Source: a virus. Taken from it: a DNA stretch of 21,933 bases. The notes under the pieces are model-generated. The model did not search any database, was not told the DNA's origin, and was given only the letters and a program-made list of their open reading frames with translations. Position 1 is the stretch's first letter, and the number at the start of each line of letters is the position of its first letter. The position numbers and the translations under genes are program-made. Of this stretch, positions 19,906-21,933 are shown in pieces. The stretch covers positions 1 to 21,933 of the IMG/VR virus record IMGVR_UViG_3300030117_007050; one strand, 5' to 3'.

Positions 19906-20244
19906 TTAGCCTCCGTAGCGAGACATAAATCCTTGTGCGTTGGGCATAGCGCCACCTCCACCTCCACCAGGTGCCTGCCCACCACTAAACAAGTATTTGA
20001 ACAGCATATCCTGGATCATCTTCTGCATCTGTGGGTCACCCATTATCTGCTGGCCTGCGCCCAGCATTCCCCCAGGAGGACCTGCCATGCCAGAGCGCTG
20101 CGGCTGGCCTTTCAGACTGCCCTGCAGCTTTGCCATAGCATCCATGCGTGCCTGCTCTCGCTCCTGCTGTTGCTGTGCGCGTTGGTCGAGCAAATACTTT
20201 ACGCCCTGCGACCCTACCAGTGCTGCGATTTGTCCTAATGCCAT
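19906..20244 (-). CDS. 112-aa Gly/Gln/Met-rich late protein
   Basis: This small protein starts MALGQIAALVGSQGVKYLLD with a short hydrophobic-amphipathic helix. It continues with a Gln/Arg-rich helix (QQQQEREQARMDAMAK), a Gly/Met/Pro-rich middle and a Gly run (about 91-98). It is not recognised. Low-complexity small proteins in this position between large virion genes are often minor structural or assembly proteins. The GGAG-type SD overlaps the end of the upstream gene, and the ATG is 2 nt after that stop. Confidence 0.78.
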   Translation of the reverse strand: MALGQIAALVGSQGVKYLLDQRAQQQQEREQARMDAMAKLQGSLKGQPQRSGMAGPPGGMLGAGQQIMGDPQMQKMIQDMLFKYLFSGGQAPGGGGGGAMPNAQGFMSRYGG

Positions 20245-20246
20245 GA

Positions 20247-21933
20247 TTAATTTCCCTCTCCTTCCATGACCATATTTTTAAATCGTGCAATCCAATTAGC
20301 ATCCTCTCCTCCAGGCACATTGCCTAGCAGTTCCAACAGTAGCTCAGCCAACTCTTCCTTGTTGCCCTGTATCTCAAGTTCTGGATCAAGGGCTGCAATA
20401 ACCGCAGAGATGATATCCAAGTCTGCCTCTCTCCCACCCAGCGTCTGCGTATCACCTGCAAGGCCCGTAAGCTCTGCCAGGCCCAAATCACGGGTCGTAA
20501 GCGTTCTGCCCAAATCAAGGCCCTGCGCCAGCGCTTGATCTCGTTCAGCTTGTATCCGTTCAGCAGCACTACCCAACACGCCCAAGCGCTCTCGGCGTTG
20601 TAATGATTGCAATTCAGGTATAGCATCCAGGGAAGCGCCGCTTTGTATTACGCCAAAACGCTGTAGCTGCTCTTCCAATTCCGCTTGTTGCTGCTTTTGC
20701 TGATCCGCTAAATCTGCTAATAAGCTCGCTGTAACAGGATCGCCTGCTAAGTAATCTGCTGTAAGCGCCGATTGATCTTTTATCCTGGGACTGAGGGCAT
20801 TTTGCAGCGTAGCCAAAAAACCCGTTGGCGTAGTTCCTGTACCTCCCGTAGTTCCTGTGCCTCCCGTAGTTCCTGTGCCCTGCATATTGCCCTCTTCAAA
20901 ATTTTCAAGGATGTCTTGTATTTCTTGTATGTTTCCAGCTGCTCGTTTGAATGTGGGTTCGTATTTGTCAGATATGCCCTGTACTAACCCAGGTATAAGC
21001 CCCTCAAATTCCATTTCGGGAATCGGAGAATACGTATCTACTACACCCCTACGCAGTGCATCAAGCCACGGCTGCACATCAGTGTCACTAGCATAGAAAG
21101 CGCTCATTGCATCTGTAAGCGCGGTGCCCTGCATCTCTTTAAATCGGGTAATAAGATCGGCCAGCTGCTCTGTGCCCAAGCTAGCGATACCTTCAGGGCC
21201 AATGAGATTGAGCAACATTCCCATGACCGCTTGATCTTCTGGCGAAAACGCACTTAAAGCGTTTTGGAATGTCTCTAATCCCGTAGCGGCTCCAGGAAGG
21301 TCAGTACCTAATTGACCCACGCTGGCAACAAGTGCATCTAAGCCTTCGGGAGCGGTAAGAGTGCTAAGGTCGATTCCTCGCAAGGCATCCTGCAACAATC
21401 CCACTTTGCCCATAAGCGTTTCGGGCGCACCAAAAGACCCCAAGCGGCTTTCCAGCTGAGCAAAAGCAGGAGGGATTTGAAAACCTGCAATACCCGCTCC
21501 CTCGCGGCCTGTGCCCATACCCGTGCCATAGATGAGGTCAAGTAGGCTTTCGGCTCGTTTAGTACCCTTTTCTAAAAAAGTGTCAGGAACCTGAAATTCT
21601 CCAATATCCTGCGTTAGACTAGTGCGCAATCCCTCAATCATATCTGCGATGGGTGTTTGCACATCCTGCCTAAAAGTTTCTGGCAAGGCCCTTCCCTGTT
21701 CTTCTAACGCAGCAAACAATTCCTGTATTGGCGATATGGCAGATTCTTCGACTTCGCCTGGTAGACCTGCAACTTCGCTACGCAGCGGATCAAGCAACGC
21801 TTTTATCTGATCTGTATCTGCGCCAATATCAGTTTGTGTAATTGCGTCAATATTATTTACAATGTCTGCGCGAATTTCATTAGCTATTGATTCAGGGTCG
21901 CGCCGAAAATCATCAGCAGTGAGGGGATTGATG
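20247..21933 (-). CDS. Partial large late protein (continues past the right edge)
   Basis: The frame is open without a stop from 20247 to the window end, giving at least 561 aa. A TTG at 21797 can be read as a start, but upstream in-frame codons (NPLTADDFRRDPESIANEIR) look like coding sequence, so I treat the gene as truncated at its 5' end. The protein is rich in Leu, Glu, Ala and Gln. It has long helical stretches, a Gly/Thr run (QGTGTTGGTGTTGG, from an 18-bp tandem repeat near 20831-20880), and a C-terminal segment with DLGLAELTGLAGDTQTLGGR. It resembles other large virion or internal proteins of this block rather than any known enzyme. A specific role cannot be given. Confidence 0.8.
   Translation of the reverse strand, partial: INPLTADDFRRDPESIANEIRADIVNNIDAITQTDIGADTDQIKALLDPLRSEVAGLPGEVEESAISPIQELFAALEEQGRALPETFRQDVQTPIADMIEGLRTSLTQDIGEFQVPDTFLEKGTKRAESLLDLIYGTGMGTGREGAGIAGFQIPPAFAQLESRLGSFGAPETLMGKVGLLQDALRGIDLSTLTAPEGLDALVASVGQLGTDLPGAATGLETFQNALSAFSPEDQAVMGMLLNLIGPEGIASLGTEQLADLITRFKEMQGTALTDAMSAFYASDTDVQPWLDALRRGVVDTYSPIPEMEFEGLIPGLVQGISDKYEPTFKRAAGNIQEIQDILENFEEGNMQGTGTTGGTGTTGGTGTTPTGFLATLQNALSPRIKDQSALTADYLAGDPVTASLLADLADQQKQQQAELEEQLQRFGVIQSGASLDAIPELQSLQRRERLGVLGSAAERIQAERDQALAQGLDLGRTLTTRDLGLAELTGLAGDTQTLGGREADLDIISAVIAALDPELEIQGNKEELAELLLELLGNVPGGEDANWIARFKNMVMEGEGN
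20831..20880 (-). repeat. 18-bp tandem repeat encoding Gly/Thr run
   Basis: Nearly three copies of an 18-bp unit (GTAGTTCCTGTGCCTCCC-like) encode the six-residue GTTGGT-type repeats in the partial late protein. It is a flexible linker and a likely site of copy-number change. Confidence 0.75.

Noticed and set aside
1-21933. Insertion sequence or transposon
   Set aside because: No transposase, terminal inverted repeats or target duplications were found; the only recombinase is the phage integrase.

Overview
The window reads as part of a temperate tailed-phage genome, or a complete non-integrated prophage form. The evidence is a tyrosine integrase and excisionase-like gene around what looks like an intact attP, divergent helix-turn-helix regulators, a phage-style recombination/replication operon (Rad52-type annealing protein, SSB, resolvase-like nuclease, DnaB helicase), and a long opposite-strand block of large virion-like proteins ending in small membrane proteins. 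Good Shine-Dalgarno sequences before most genes and occasional GTG/TTG starts suggest a bacterial host that uses SD-led initiation, probably a proteobacterium. The tail-fibre style resembles marine phages. Host and virion morphology are inferences; no portal, terminase, capsid or lysozyme gene is visible here.

Layout. (1) 1-3827, minus strand: a regulatory/accessory arm. It holds a short 58-aa gene, a cysteine-rich phage protein of unknown function, a 120-aa hypothetical and a DUF932-type protein, separated by three minus-strand intrinsic terminators. The gaps are rich in palindromes and repeats, including a 29-bp iteron-like tandem array at 3649-3765. (2) 3828-5131: two divergent HTH regulators with facing promoters, the probable lysis/lysogeny switch. 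(3) 5217-10911, plus strand: a tightly packed, often overlapping early operon. In order it encodes a 40-aa single-pass membrane peptide, Rad52-like annealing protein, two small proteins, SSB, Hjc-like PD-(D/E)XK nuclease, a small acidic protein, DnaB helicase, sigma-70-like factor, a second PD-(D/E)XK-like protein, a 91-aa hypothetical, a SWIM zinc-finger protein, a 71-aa hypothetical and an excisionase-like protein. (4) 10912-11201: attP, with a tRNA-Lys(UUU) 3' half as core, flanked by hairpins and two identical 23-bp repeats that look like integrase arm sites. (5) 11202-12290, plus: integrase. (6) 12297-21933, minus: late operon. Read in the direction of transcription it encodes a large protein entering from the right edge, a Gly/Met/Gln-rich 112-aa protein, two ~700-aa virion-like proteins, a repeat-built tail fibre, an 80-aa protein, and four small coiled-coil/membrane proteins, one resembling a miniature MscS and one holin-like.

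How it fits together. The HTH pair probably decides between the accessory/lysogenic arm and the early plus-strand operon. The early operon provides annealing recombination, DNA protection, junction processing and helicase loading. It carries no polymerase or primase, so host enzymes are presumably used. The sigma-like protein is the natural candidate to turn on the opposite-strand late operon. Excisionase, attP and integrase form a self-contained integration module aimed at a host tRNA-Lys gene.
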